64,000 nt of DNA from Daphnia pulex (GCF_021134715.1 NC_060022.1:5647001-5711000), one strand, 5' to 3'. Counted from the stretch's first letter, positions 28,668 to 40,930 are shown. The notes: generated by a model not told the origin, from the letters alone. Made by a program: numbers and translations.

Positions 28668-28836
28668 CTTTCTACCCCGGCTCACAACAAACAACACCAA
28701 TAATAATCCGACTGGCATATTTGTGTCTTCCAGTCAACGATTTTCTGTCGTGTTGTTATCGCGTTTCTCTCGTTGTTCTTTTTTTTATTTTATTTTCACG
28801 TTCGGGATATTCACTTTCCATAAAAACGAGGAAAAT
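28668..28836 (+). repeat. direct repeat, upstream copy
   Basis: This roughly 170-bp block recurs in the same orientation at 30155-30335, about 1.49 kb downstream. Shared landmarks in order are CAAACAACACCAATAATAAT, ACTGGCATATTTGTGT, CAACGATTTTCTGTCGTG, CGCGTTTCTCTCG and CACTTTCCATAAAA. By eye the copies agree closely apart from T-tract length changes and scattered substitutions. The ends do not look like TG...CA retroviral-type LTRs and no tRNA primer site follows this copy. Confidence 0.85.
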
Positions 28837-29275
28837 TTTGGCGGAGAGTGGGCGGGAAGGGATCGATTTTTCTACCGGGGAATTATTCTACTGGAGAATT
28901 ATATACTTAAATAAGGGGGACTTAATTAACATAAGAGGGAAAATTAATTAATTATTAACTTGAGGGGGAGTTTGATTTTTTATCATTTCTAATTTCTATC
29001 GATATCGCATTATCGGTAAGCATGCTGATTAGAACTTTAGAAGACAATTGGACAAGTGTCGTCTGCTTCCGTTTAGTTTAAAATTTCGAAAAAGTCAGAG
29101 ACAAATTTCAAGAGTTAACCATTTGTGATAACCGTCATACTCCATGCTCTATAACGGGTAAATAAAACTAAAAATATAAATAGAATGATTGTGGGAGCTA
29201 TAGAAGAGTTAAACCTGTTACAAATTTGTGAAATGTTAGTTGACTAGCATTTATCATGTGATTGCCCTACGGTTG

Positions 29276-29767
29276 ATGAATGGTATGTTTGTTTGTACTT
29301 GTGTAACATATTTCTTTTTCACAGATTTGAGGCCAGAGCCAGCAATCATAACCACAGAATATGCAAGTTTTTCTTGTGCAGGTGATAACCTGTCAGCAAC
29401 AATCTCAGCATCTTATCGCCTGGGTAATGATTTTGTTTACTTTAATTGACCTGTGATGTACTAGATATTTTAATGCTGCATTACCTGCATCAATGTAGTG
29501 TATTACATGCAAACCTTCCATTCTCCCATTTATTAACAATTAGGGTTTACCCTGCATCTCATTTTCAACTTTTCATGACTTGTTGTTTCTGTCAATATTT
29601 TTTCGTAACCCATTTTCTATTTTTATTTAGATAAAAAGCATCCCGTTGCATTGCCAATCGAGTTACGGATCTCTCTTTTTCCCTTTTCTTTAAATGTCCT
29701 CGTGTACGCCTATGTGAATGTGGGTGTATTCACGAGGACACCCTTTACCCTATCCCGTCTGCTGTAA
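29276..29767 (+). CDS. candidate three-exon small gene (66 residues), unassigned
   Basis: Three exon-like blocks join in phase: 29276-29282 (ATG AAT G), 29325-29381 after a pyrimidine-rich TTTCTTTTTCACAG acceptor and before a CAG|GTGATA donor, and 29631-29767 after TTTATTTAG, ending in TAA. The product would be 66 residues with a hydrophobic stretch in its second half (around SLNVLVYAYVNVGVF). Against it: the first intron would be only 42 nt, the first coding exon holds only two codons, no family is recognised, and a strong hairpin lies inside the last exon. A non-coding structured transcript is an alternative. Confidence 0.22.
29695..29740. other. stable hairpin 1 of 3
   Basis: TGTCCTCGTG at 29695-29704 pairs exactly with CACGAGGACA at 29731-29740. 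TACGCC extends the stem against GGTGTA across a 2-nt bulge, giving about 16 pairs and a 13-nt loop. It is short for a typical pre-miRNA. Confidence 0.6.
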
Positions 29768-29774
29768 TTTAACT

Positions 29775-29793
29775 CTCCAGCGGATGGATGGAG
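29775..29793. other. short hairpin 2 of 3
   Basis: CTCCA at 29775-29779 pairs with TGGAG at 29789-29793 around a 9-nt loop. It is weak alone but lies between two stronger hairpins. Confidence 0.35.
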
Positions 29794-29802
29794 CAACTGT
29801 AG

Positions 29803-29827
29803 GTGCCTGGCTGTATTTCCCAGGCAC
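29803..29827. other. hairpin 3 of 3
   Basis: GTGCCTGG at 29803-29810 pairs exactly with CCAGGCAC at 29820-29827 around a 9-nt loop. Confidence 0.55.
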
Positions 29828-30154
29828 AAAGGTAGGACAAATACATATTCTTCCTTCTGAAAATTTTGGTGGCGTTGATTATAAATCGTTATGTGGTCAC
29901 TGGTCACGGAGTATATTTATTCCTGAGCTAGGCGGTTGACTACAACTGTTTTCTCCGTTTTTGTTTTTTCTCGATACGGGTTCACTAAAAATCTCATTTG
30001 TCGAACGACTGCAGATCAGGCTTGTTTTGTACTACCTCACAACTTTTTTCTGTGAGTCACATTCGAAAACATTTGAACTTTAAACACTTCAAGCAAAGTG
30101 TAACAAGGCATGTTTTTAACCAAGAGGAACCTGTCGCCACACCGGCACTTCCTC

Positions 30155-30335
30155 GTTTTCTACCAGGCTCCCAAACAAACAACACCAATAATAATCCGAC
30201 TGGCATATTTGTGTGTTCCAGCCAACGATTTTCTGTCGTGTTGTTGTCGCGTTTCTCTCGTTTGTTCTTTTATTTCTTTTATTTTTATTTTTCCTCCTTT
30301 CGGGATTTTCACTTTCCATAAAAGAAAAGAGGAAA
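30155..30335 (+). repeat. direct repeat, downstream copy
   Basis: Second copy of the block at 28668-28836. It carries the same landmark strings in the same order, with a longer T-rich tract before the shared CACTTTCCATAAAA end. Confidence 0.85.
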
Positions 30336-32586
30336 AGGAGAAGAATGAGCTAAAGAAAAGTGCCAGTTACAAATCAATTTCTTCCCGATTTTCACGAGCC
30401 TGTTTAACGGCTCGGGACATTCTTCTCTTTCCGCTGTTACGAGGGTTAACGTTAACTGCTTGTCGTATAACCGATGACTGAATGAATGGGAGAGAGCGCG
30501 GAGACGTTATGGCTCTCTATATACGTTGGTTGCAGCTATCGAGACCATAAATCTCGCTCATCTCTTGTTTCTTTTTCTCTCTCGTTTCCCTTTTTTCTGA
30601 CTTATACGGATAATATTGTCCGCGATAGTTATTTGACTTTTTCTCTCTGCGCGTTTTGCTCGCGCCCGCCAGAGACATTGACGGACGTGAAATGCCCAAC
30701 TGTTACAGCAGGGACAAGTGACGGGGTGTCATCCGCACATCTTTCATCGTCGTCTTTTTTTCTAGACACTTTTATTCTCGCGCCGAGCCCCTACATGGAA
30801 CGGCACCACAAAACAGTTGAGGACTAAACTTGAGCGCGCGCAAGTCTAGAAAGATGAGACCGGGGCCGGTTAGACTATTCTCTAGCTACATGTGTGATGG
30901 ACTTTCGAGAGTTTTTTGAGCGAGTGTTTTTTATTCCGAGTATATGGAATGTCCATTTTGGGGGTGGAATGGCGGACTTGTACGACGTCCGCAGCCTCTC
31001 TTTCTCTCTCTTCCATCTCGGATATGTGAGAGAGCCACACGCGGAGACAGAGTGAGATAGAGCACACGTAAAGGGTCCCTAACCAGTCAAAAGGAGAAAG
31101 ACACATTTCAATATATGCATCAGAGCCAAAGGTAAACAAACCGCAGCAGGAGCGTTCGACTCAGAAAAGCGGGGGGAATAGGTGCGCTATAGAGCTGCTG
31201 ATGTTGAAGTGGATGACGGACTGTAGAGCTATAGTAGAGAGCCCAGCAGTGTCTATCGATGCAAGTTGCTGTATATCAAATGTAGGAGAATAAGGAGAAG
31301 AAAAGAAGGTGGAGGACCTCCTGTCGCGAGCGCGCTGTTAAAGGTCGAAACTGGAAGAGGTTTTTTTTTTTACAGGGCTGGAGGAGTCCTGCGGTTCCCG
31401 GGGAAAAAACAAACATGCTGGCCATATAGACTCTTGAAAAGGAGAAAAACCCATATAGCCGGGGTTATTATATGTAGTACTATTCGGCCGCGCGCACTAT
31501 TCATCATTGAAATATTTCAGCCATCAGTCCTTATGTTTTATTTATTTATTTACATTTCTCTCGATCCCCTACTACGTCCTTTTTTTCTTTTCACATTTTT
31601 ACGACTTCGCATATTTAGCCACAGACACACACGGACCGGTAATAATGTTGCCAGAGCCATGGAGATGGAGGTGTGCAATACCGGGAATTATTGAGTTCCT
31701 TTTCCAGTATTTTTCTTCTTCTTCTTCTTTTTTTCAATCATTACGTCCCATATTGCAACGTGAAGTTTCGGACGTACTTATTCATTCGGCTGGAAAAAAA
31801 TTTGACAATCGGCTTGCGGGACATTTGCGCGTTGTACAAATAATGTAGTCGAAAGTAAGAGAGAGAGAATAAGAGGTGGCCAACCATCTTTTATCTATTA
31901 TTGCTTTTTTCCCCATTTGTTTGTTGGTTATCTCACGGATGGTATCGCAGAGATGATCTTCGGCGTGCAGCGGGGGCGCGCCCAGGTGTTTGCGTGCGGG
32001 CCGCTTACCGGGGGGGTTGGACAGCAGGTGATATCTGCTGTTATGCACACACACACACAATAGTGGGGAATATTATTAAAGCCAGGAATGAGAGAAATGT
32101 GGGGCCCTTTAAAATAAAATAAAAGGGGTGAGTCGTTACAATACCGCACGCCGCGCTGGCCAACACCATATCACCGAGAGAGAGCAGTCAGTTAAATATT
32201 TCCAGAGACGACAAAACAGTTGTTCCACAAACACTTTGTTATTGTGTTTCCCCTGTTTACATTGGCCTCTTCTCTCTCTGTGTGTTTTAGTCGGGGGAGA
32301 TTTCCCACGCCGCAGCCGCCCTTTGAACCTTCCTTGTATCCGATAAGAATAATTGTCATTCCGTGTGCTCTGCCCAGGGAAGGGGGTCCAGGGGGGCCAG
32401 CAGCAGCAGCAGCAGGAAAGAAGATGAGTCTATAGGTGGGAGACATTCCTGCTCCGTCTCTGGGGAATGCAGCGCAATCATAGCTGCATAATAAACAGAC
32501 AAACAATGAGAGTATATGGGACGACTAATCGCAACACACACAATAACAGATTGGCGGACATGCAACAACAGATGGCCCAGCTGGGC

Positions 32587-32604
32587 AAAAAAAAAAAAAA
32601 AAAA
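32587..32604. repeat. poly(A) homopolymer
   Basis: A run of 18 A. No flanking target-site duplication or retroposon body was recognised. Confidence 0.8.
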
Positions 32605-32760
32605 GAGTTTTGGCTACTATACGGTCTCCCTTAACTCGATAGATCTGCCGTGCCGTCTCGTGTTTGAATAAGTGATGAGGCCGGCCTTAATCAGGACACA
32701 ACAACACGGCCGGAACACGGAAGGGGGGGCCAGAGGAGAGATCATTAGCATTTGTGGGGG

Positions 32761-32776
32761 GAGAGAGAGAGAGAGA
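32761..32776. repeat. GA dinucleotide microsatellite
   Basis: An uninterrupted GA run of about eight units. Confidence 0.75.
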
Positions 32777-35641
32777 AATGACGACGTGATCGAGGACTGT
32801 GGGCAAAGGAGAGCAGCGCAGCCGCGGAGATGAGATGATTTGTTGGGTTGAGAAGCCCCAAAAAAACACGCAACCTTGCGACGAGTTGATTGGGAAATCT
32901 CAAAGAGAATGAACCGCTTCTAGCGGTCAAGTCTCTCGGTCCATCCATCAAGCGGGCCCCGAGTTTATTTTATTTCTTTTTCATTTTGTAGTGGATGGAT
33001 GGAAAACTCTGCTGGGCAATGAATTTTTTCCGACAACGGATTGATCATCTTCTCCTCCTCCTCCTACCGAAGATGAAACTGCTACCTGTATATGTGTCTG
33101 CTGTTATGTGTACACTGTACACAGCAGAGCCGGGCACGCTCGCCGTGCGCGTACGGATGCGGATGCCCATTGGCCTGGGCGAATGGACGCACAGCCAACT
33201 GGGCCGCGCAGTCATCTCATAACAACAAATAAAAGGAGGCTAGGAGAACGGGCAAAGAGAAAATGATTATGTTCAAACAAGGTAAAATGATGAACAAGAA
33301 AGAAAAAAACGAATAGGAGAAAAATCAATCTACCTCTCTCCTTTTTTCCATACCATCCGGCTATGGAAGAAAGGGCAAAAGGAACAGAAAAATCTCTTCG
33401 CTCGCGCGCATACACATCCAGCAGTTGATTTGTTTGCCAGAGAGAGGCCCCCTGCCTGTTTGAGCCGATGGGGCGGCAATGACTCGACGTCTCTTGATCT
33501 CTTATCTCATCTCTCGACGGACGATTCCAACACAACAAATAATCCCAGTCTTTTGGGATTGCCTTTTTGGTTTTGCTTTTGTTTTATTTGGGGAGTCTCT
33601 ACCTATGAGTATGTGTATAGTCCAGCAGCTCATCACATTCCGGCTGCGCGGTGATGATGATTAGACTCACCGTCTTATTGGCTCCTGAGACTCTAATGCG
33701 ATGGCGTGTGCTGTGTGACTCTGGCCAAGTGACGTCACAAGTGACGAGAAAATCATTCGCTCATCAACATTCTTTCGCCGTTCTGGCGTGCGTCACCTTT
33801 TTTTGAGACGTTTTTTGTGTTGTGTACATATTCATGTGTGCACATATTCTCGTTTTTATATTATTGTCGTTGTTGTTGTTTCCTTTTTTTGATTTGTTTT
33901 TCTTTTATTTCTCTCTCGACTTGCCAGTCGCTAATTTATGTTCGGCATTCAAGCGCGTTCTTCTTTCTTGTTGTGTGTCTGTGTGTTGCTGGATGATGCC
34001 AACTGCAGTTCTCTCTCTCTCGCTCGCCCAGCATCTTGTTGATTTATACTGTCGGAAAAGCCGTGGCAGTCGACCGTTTATTTTTTTGTTTTCTATTTCA
34101 TTTTTTTCTGTTTCTTTTTCATTTTTAAACGCATCAGCATGACTGCGCCTTAACTCTGGCGCACGGCGAATATCCTTTTTTAACAAGGGGAGGCAAGAGC
34201 GGAAAAAATGGGCGGAAAAACAAGTCAACTAAAACATTTGCCGAACTTTTATTTTTATTTTTTTCCCCCCTTTTTAACGATTTTTGGAATGTCGCCAAAT
34301 GACGTAAAGTAGAGACAATTCCAAGAATTTATGTCGAGCTACAATTTTTGATTTTTTACAGTCAACTATAGAGTTTGTTTTATTAAAAGATAATAATAAG
34401 AGCGCATTTACTACAAGTCTGTCAATGTCTCTGCAAGGATATGTGACGCTGAATAGACGTCGCAAATTATTACGGCCATCAAAAAGGAAAAAAATAAAAG
34501 TCCCTGTGACTCTTATTCTTATTATACATTCCTAGTTTGGGTTTACACCTACCGATAATGTCCTGGGAGTTGTCGATCTTGCGTCAACGCCGTGTCCTTT
34601 TCCGAGAGGTGGAATCTAAAAGATTATATACAGTCGCCCATCATTGATGATGAGACTGGCGCTGAATAAAATCTCTATAACGATATGAGATCCCACCTTA
34701 CACACGGATCATTTCACGCGATTGTGCGCCGCCATTGTTCATATGTCTTATTATAATTCACGGGCCTTCAATGGCTTTGTTAGATTAGACGACGTAGTAT
34801 ATATCCGAGCTGCGGTGGCGCGGGACAGCCGGGCCATGATAAATATAATGAGGGATTCTCATCGCCAACACCACTCACCGTATAGTAGATTATATATCGT
34901 CGTCGTGATCCTGTTTTCGCATGATATCATAGAGCCCCCATCACGTTTGGCTTCAGTTGGCTTTCGTGCAGCCAAACGATTGAACCAATCGGACGGCCAC
35001 GGAGAAAATACCGGATTGAATCATCGCCATCGAAAGTGTCGGAGCGGCCATACACCGACCGAAAAAGAAAAAAAGAAAAAAAAAACGGCTGAGCTGATTG
35101 TCACGTCGTCCAAACTCTTTATACCGCAATCAATAATTTGACGTGGCGCCGTTTTTGTGCATTTTCAACTCCGATTAATATATAATAACCAGCTGGGTGA
35201 AATCATCAATTGACGGATGAGTGACCACTTTCTCGCTGCCTAAAAAATAATCAATTCGTTTCGTCCAAAGTGGGACGACGATTTATTTTATGCGCATGGC
35301 GCTATAGACGCCCCCAAGTATTTTCTTGGACATAGCCGAAACTTGATCTACGCCGTCAAACTAATAAAACCGTGACAAAATTCCTGGAACAAGTGAAATT
35401 CAGGGAAGAGAGAAAATTCACTTTTGCGCAATTGGTATGGGACGAAATGAAATTTAAATAAAATTTTCTGGGAATTAAAAAACGCCATGTTGTGTCGCCT
35501 TATAGTTTACAGTATATGGAACCGAAAATAGACCATGTGACTAACAAGACGAGAGGGTTGTCAAATTATATTGAACCTCGGCGCTGCATTAATGTCCCTT
35601 AACGTCGCCATTTTATTGCTAAATCAACCAATAATTTAAGT

Positions 35642-35673
35642 TATAAAATAGAGCGAGTCGCCCACCATATACA
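35642..35673 (+). promoter_or_regulatory. TATA core promoter of the secreted Tyr-rich protein gene
   Basis: TATAAAATA begins at 35642. The expected start site about 30 bp downstream falls near 35672 (CAGAACTG), leaving a leader of about 40 nt before the ATG at 35713. The spacing agrees well with a TATA-driven gene encoding an abundant secreted product. Confidence 0.6.
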
Positions 35674-35712
35674 GAACTGTACTGCAGCCAAGAGAGCGCA
35701 ATTGACGTTCTG

Positions 35713-36310
35713 ATGTCACGCAAGGAACAAGTAAGTCGCCATATCCTCCTTCATGTGATTTGAATGTCTTGTGCGCGTGTATTTGCCGTCGTTCATCCTT
35801 AGACTAGCTACTAAAACGATAATGGCACTTTTTCTTGTTGAATAGATCATTTTGCGCATTTGTGTATCCCTCGTGCTGCTCTTATTGGTCCACTCGACTG
35901 GCATCAAAGCGGCCAACACAGACACGGCGGCCATTTACAATCCGGTGATTCCACACCGTAGAATGCCTTATTATCCAAAGACTGGCACGTATTATCGTCC
36001 GTACCCGTACGACTACGATTACGACTACCGTCCCGCGGCTGCGGCTGCTGCTGCCGGGACGTCGTCATCGTCATCGGCCAACTCTTATTACTACTACCCA
36101 CGATATCCTTATCCGTACAAGTATCAGAATCCGAGTGCGTCCTCATCCGGCTTCCATGCGGCCAACCAATTGCAGTTTATTGGACCCATTGAATCGGCGT
36201 CGTCTTTGTCGAACGTCAACACCAACGGACCGAAACTCCGGCCCCCGCAAAAACGACCGCGTCCCCGACCCACCTGCACGCTCATGGGACTCGGAGGCGG
36301 AATGGCCTAA
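35713..36310 (+). CDS. small secreted Tyr/Pro/Ala/Ser-rich protein, 160 aa, two exons
   Basis: Exon 1 is 35713-35730 (MSRKEQ) and ends at a consensus GTAAGT donor. Exon 2 is 35846-36310 after an AATAG acceptor, in phase 0, with stop TAA. The joined N-terminus has a basic start, a strong hydrophobic core (VSLVLLLLV) and a likely signal-peptidase site after GIKA, near residue 28. The mature part carries YPYDYDYDYR, a run of seven Ala, poly-Ser, YYYYPRYPYPYKYQ and a basic PPQKRPRPRPTC segment before a Gly-rich end, with a single Cys in the mature chain. Composition suggests an extracellular structural (cuticle or matrix) protein or a neuropeptide-like precursor. No Rebers-Riddiford chitin-binding consensus is seen. 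The TATA box upstream and AATAAA downstream make the gene model complete; the function is unassigned. Confidence 0.75.
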
Positions 36311-36518
36311 AGTGTTTGGTGTGTGTGCGTCTTTTTGATTTTTGATTTTTCTTCTCTCCCGCTGCCCTTTTATTTGTTGGCTTCCAAAATCCATTTTGCA
36401 CTTTAGATTTTGTGGGGTTTGAGGCGATTGGGTACGTAAAGTCCTCCCCATTCCGACACTTTGTGCTGTGCGACAACTAAAAGTCATTTTTCGTCGAGAT
36501 TTATTTTTGCGCAGATGA

Positions 36519-36524
36519 AATAAA
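36519..36524 (+). terminator. poly(A) signal of the secreted protein gene
   Basis: AATAAA about 210 nt after the stop codon at 36310, the first such hexamer downstream. Confidence 0.55.
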
Positions 36525-39500
36525 ATATACAATTTCTCCCTCAACAAGATGATGGTAAATGATAAAACGTTTGTGTTATACGTAAGGGAAAGACAAACTT
36601 CTTTTGTGAGGGCAGTACTTGGAAGATCTTTGAGATTTTCTTTTTTTTTTTCTTTTAAGTTGGTCCAGATGACGAGGTAGGAACTGGAAAAATATCTTCC
36701 GTCAAACAATTGAGAGTCGATTTTTGGTGGTAGTCGGAAGAAGAAAGTCGAGGCGCGGTGGTCGATGGAACGCCCGCCGTTTCGAGTGTGAGTCAACATA
36801 GCGGAGAGCGATTTCTTCCACCCTCTTCTTCTTTTTCTTCTTCTTTGCCCAGTCAAATCAACAAATCAACATTAAACGGCCACCTCATGTTTGCGAGAGG
36901 GGCGATGTTCCTCGTTTGTCGAATGCTTGTCTTCTTCTTCTTCTTCTCCTTTGGAACCTTCCAACCTCCTCCACGATGACTGCGGCTCTCCTCAGCAAAT
37001 AGACACAGCGCGCTCCGGCCTTGTCCGTGATGAAATATTAATGAGCAGTTGATGATATTTATTTATTGTCAGAAAAATGTAAAGAAAAAGGAGAAAAAAC
37101 GAACTGATGTGGTGTTCGCCCCTTTTTTATTTTAAAAATTTAAAAATATTATAAAAGGAAAGGAACCAGTTTCTTTTTATATTATTATATATTTTTATTT
37201 AAAAAAAGTCTTTTCTTGCCCTTCAATTCCTTCTGGATATATCTACTGATGGCGAATAGGAGAGGGAGTACAACATAATTCATTCTTCCACCATGTTGGA
37301 GAGAGTTTAAATAAATATCCTGGGAAGCCTGTGTATACATGTGCTGTGGCACTACTAGACCTTTATATCCGCGCCGATGGATGAAGGAGGCCCGAAAAGT
37401 CAGCACTTTGATCGTAAATTATAGCGCATACAGTTTAGTTTCGGGTGAGCAGCTTTTTTTAAAAAAATATTTTCCACAAAAAGGAAATCTGAAACCCTTC
37501 TCCTCACCTGTGCGCTGCAGGAGGCTGCGGGGTTAGATGCTGGTGCCAATTAATTCAGCGCGCCCTCTGCTCTATCGGAGAAAAATTCAAATTTCCCCCT
37601 TTTTTTTCCCGATCCCCACACAAATAAGAAAAGGAAAGAAAAGAAAAAAACATAAAAATAAACACCCAACAAAAAAAGTGGTCGGTGGCGCATTTTTGTT
37701 GAAATTTGAATAAGGAGCGCGCGCAGCGGAGCATTCGATTTGGGTATGATGATCCAGGTGTTTCAATACTTATTCCTGGCCCAGCTATAGAATATAGGCC
37801 TATATGATGTGTAACACATAAATCTTGTTTTTTCTTTCTGCTTCCAACCCTCTCTCTCTCTCCTCCTGCTGAACAAACACAGCCAGAAAATGAATTCATT
37901 CCCCAAATCGAAATGGTGTTTGTATTTTATATATATATTTTCCCCCATCTTTCCGCGCGTGTGTCTGTGTGTTCCATTGTCACGATATTATTTTGACTGT
38001 AGAATTGATCAGCCGTGTGAGACTCTGGCGAAGGAAATTTGAAATAACGCCTGGTGTGGCTGCAGCTCTTGTTGTTGATGTCTTGACTGCTTTGAATGTT
38101 GTCGCTGTCGTGGTTGGTTATACCGTGCCGAGAAAGTTTTCCTGTGGGAAATCTCGCCGTGCAGATTTATGGAGTTTTGTTTGGATTACATGGAAAAGGG
38201 CAAAAAAGAAAGGGAGAGACTGAGAGAGATATTCCCGTAACGAAATTTTGTCTGTGCCCGTCTCAAATTTTGACTCCCAGAAGTCAACAACGACTGAGCA
38301 GAACTGATTGAAAAAAGGAAAACAGAGTAGTAGCCCCCCTTCTCTACCACCAGCCATTTAGGAGGAGATCTATATACACGGGGGCTGTGTAGAATATTGA
38401 GGGTTATAAGACACAAAAAACCAAACAAGTATACAACCCTGAGAGAAACGATATTCTTCTCCGGTCTTTTTCTTCTTCTTCCCAGGCTGTGCTCTCATCG
38501 GGCATCAGCCTCTGCTGCTGCCTGTGCATAGATCATAAAAATAAACACAAGACAACTCGGCCGTGTTGGTGCAGTTGCAGTCCATATACATAAAAGAGGG
38601 GATAACTCCATGTCCTCCATTCCTCGGCTGCATGGCGGGTCACTCTCCGAGTCGGGTGAATCCCTATTCCGGATTCTAAAGATTCCTAAGAGGCCGATCT
38701 GCTATAAAGCCCTCTCCGTGGGAAAATCGGAATAATAAGAAAAAATAAATAAATAAAAGGAAGGCAACTATGACCAATGAGCTCTTGAATAGAATCTAAG
38801 AAAAACAACCCAATGTCTACTCCTGAACTGAGCTGCTCTTATATAGTCTACATCGATCCCTATAAAGAGAGAGAAACAACTACTACTGTTTTGGTTCGGT
38901 CAAGTGTGCTGTCCTTGTTGTTGATCCAAATACAATACAAGAGCCTCTGCTTGTGTCTAGTAGGGCAACAGAGAGGGCCAGCAGCAGCAGCAGAAAGCGG
39001 CTTTGGCTTGTCCACACTTTAACGTCTTTAAGTTTACAACTGCAAACAGAGAGAGAGGATGGATGGCTGGAACCGACTTTTTCACCCCCGCCAAGCACTT
39101 ATTTTCCACACTTGACGCCATTGAAAAAAAAACTCTTTTGGGATCCGTCGTCTCTCTGTGTGTTTCCATACATTGGTAGAACTTATGGAAGCAAAAAAAG
39201 GCAAGCAAGAAATAACAGGATGTTTTACAACCTTTTTCTTCTATTCCTTTTTGGCCAGTTATTTCGTCCGTTACAAATCGCTTCCGCCCCCACATGTATA
39301 CACATACAACTGGTCAAACACTCTTTTTTTCTTGTTCCGACGGCCGCCCGCAGTTTGTTTTCCATTCAAGCACAACTTTGGCTGGAAATCGGTCGGAAAT
39401 GTCCACACACAACAGGAGCCGAAAAGAGCAGCCAACTCTATACAATGGGGTGGCAAACAACCGAAATCCTTGTGGTTGTCGGTGCGCTCTCGCCGTGTCG

Positions 39501-39717
39501 GTCCAGCGGTATATCCATCACCTGTGTGAATACATCACTTTAATTGGCCTATAGGATTCAGGAGGAACTTGTTTTTCTTCTTCTGAGCTGGGAGAATGGG
39601 GGGGACGAAAGGGAGTTGAGATTCAAAGGATCTCGCGGAGTGAGCGGGTTTCCCCTTTTGCGCGGCCGGACAAATCGACTGGAATCTATTCCACAATAAA
39701 TAACTCTCACCAGGTAT

Positions 39718-39738
39718 TATAGTGTACTATACACTATA
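39718..39738. repeat. 21-bp near-perfect palindrome
   Basis: TATAGTGTA at 39718-39726 is the exact reverse complement of TACACTATA at 39730-39738, with three bases between. It is AT-rich; no role is apparent. Confidence 0.6.
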
Positions 39739-40930
39739 TGTCGGCTAGTGAATAGTGTAGCATATATATGACGACTATCCGATGTTGAATAGGTGGGCCC
39801 TATAGACACCTTGTGTGTGTGTTTGAATGTTGATAAGAAAAAGGTGACTGGTGTTTGCTGACATTTCCCACGCAAAGACGACAGGCCCACGTCTTTTGTT
39901 GGTTAGGACGAGAGACGAAGGGAAATCCAGCGGTCAATTCCGTGTCGTATAATACAGCCACAGCATCTTTTATTGCACCTCATTCATTCTACTCTGCTGT
40001 GTGTATACCGGTTCAAGCTTCGTGGGTTTCTCCTTCTCCTCCTCCTCCCTGGCAACGGTAGGAGCGCGAACGATAGTATATGTACGCAAGGCTTGACGGG
40101 AAACTGGGAAAAAGGGAGGAGACAAAGTGGTTCCTTTCACTATACGGAATCTGTCAAAAAGGGAAAAGGGATATAGCGCGGCCATTACGGCATGCTGGGG
40201 CCACCCAATTTTGGCTAACCCCAAAGAACCTTTAAATGTTTCTTTTTCTTTTTCCTATTTCTTTTTTCTTGAATTCGAGAAAGAACCAGAGGAACTCACC
40301 TGTGTGGTCTGGGAATCTCTGCGGCACGTCGCCAGCTTCGCTTTCCATGGGACTTTTGGGTCATTGTCGTCATCCACACAGGCAGCCAGCGCAGCTCGAG
40401 GGCCAGCTATTACCTTACTGTGGAAGAATTTTTATGGAAGAATTTTTAATGTTGGCTAGTTTGTCGATTGCGTTAGTGCATTTGATATACACTCGGAAGC
40501 CGTTTGGATCAATTCGATTCCATGTCCGAAGCTATAGCAGAAGGGCGGCGATGTGCGCATGGGGGGAGGGAGAAAGAAACAGAAAAGAACAAGGGGTCGT
40601 GTTTGGTTTTCATCATGTCATTTGAATTGCAAATTTTTCTTTTTTTCTTCTTCCTCTGTTGAGCTTTTTTTCTTTATTTTCTGTTCGGTTTTCCCTTACA
40701 TCAGCAGCAGGAGTAGCAGGAACAGCTGGAACAGCAGCAAGTCGCCAGATAATGAATCGATATGCAAATGAACAAGCTTTTCTTTTTTTCTTTTCTTTTT
40801 TTCTTATAAAGCTGCCGGAGAAATTCACCAAACGAATGGGAATAAGAAGAAAACATTCCTCGGGTTTCCAGCGCATTGTCGCCGCCGTCGAAACAATAAT
40901 TCAACTTCTTTGTTTTCTCCTTCTTCTTTT

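Larger units (their letters stand above)
30336..35641. other. gene-free spacer
   Basis: Chance low-complexity ORFs only. The last 1 kb before the secreted-protein gene is less repetitive and AT-richer, and may hold its upstream regulatory sequence. No specific binding site can be named. Confidence 0.45.

Noticed and set aside
28668..30335. LTR retrotransposon interpretation of the direct repeats
   Set aside because: The repeats lack TG...CA ends, no tRNA primer-binding site follows the left copy, and no gag or pol-like coding sequence lies between them.
36143..36856. 237-codon minus-strand ORF
   Set aside because: It runs antisense through the end of the Tyr-rich gene and its poly(A) region, is dominated by Lys/Arg/Ser low complexity and shows no domain or splice context.
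38953..39543. 196-codon plus-strand ORF
   Set aside because: It starts at GTG, not ATG, and has no recognisable domain; random open frame in CT/GA-rich DNA.
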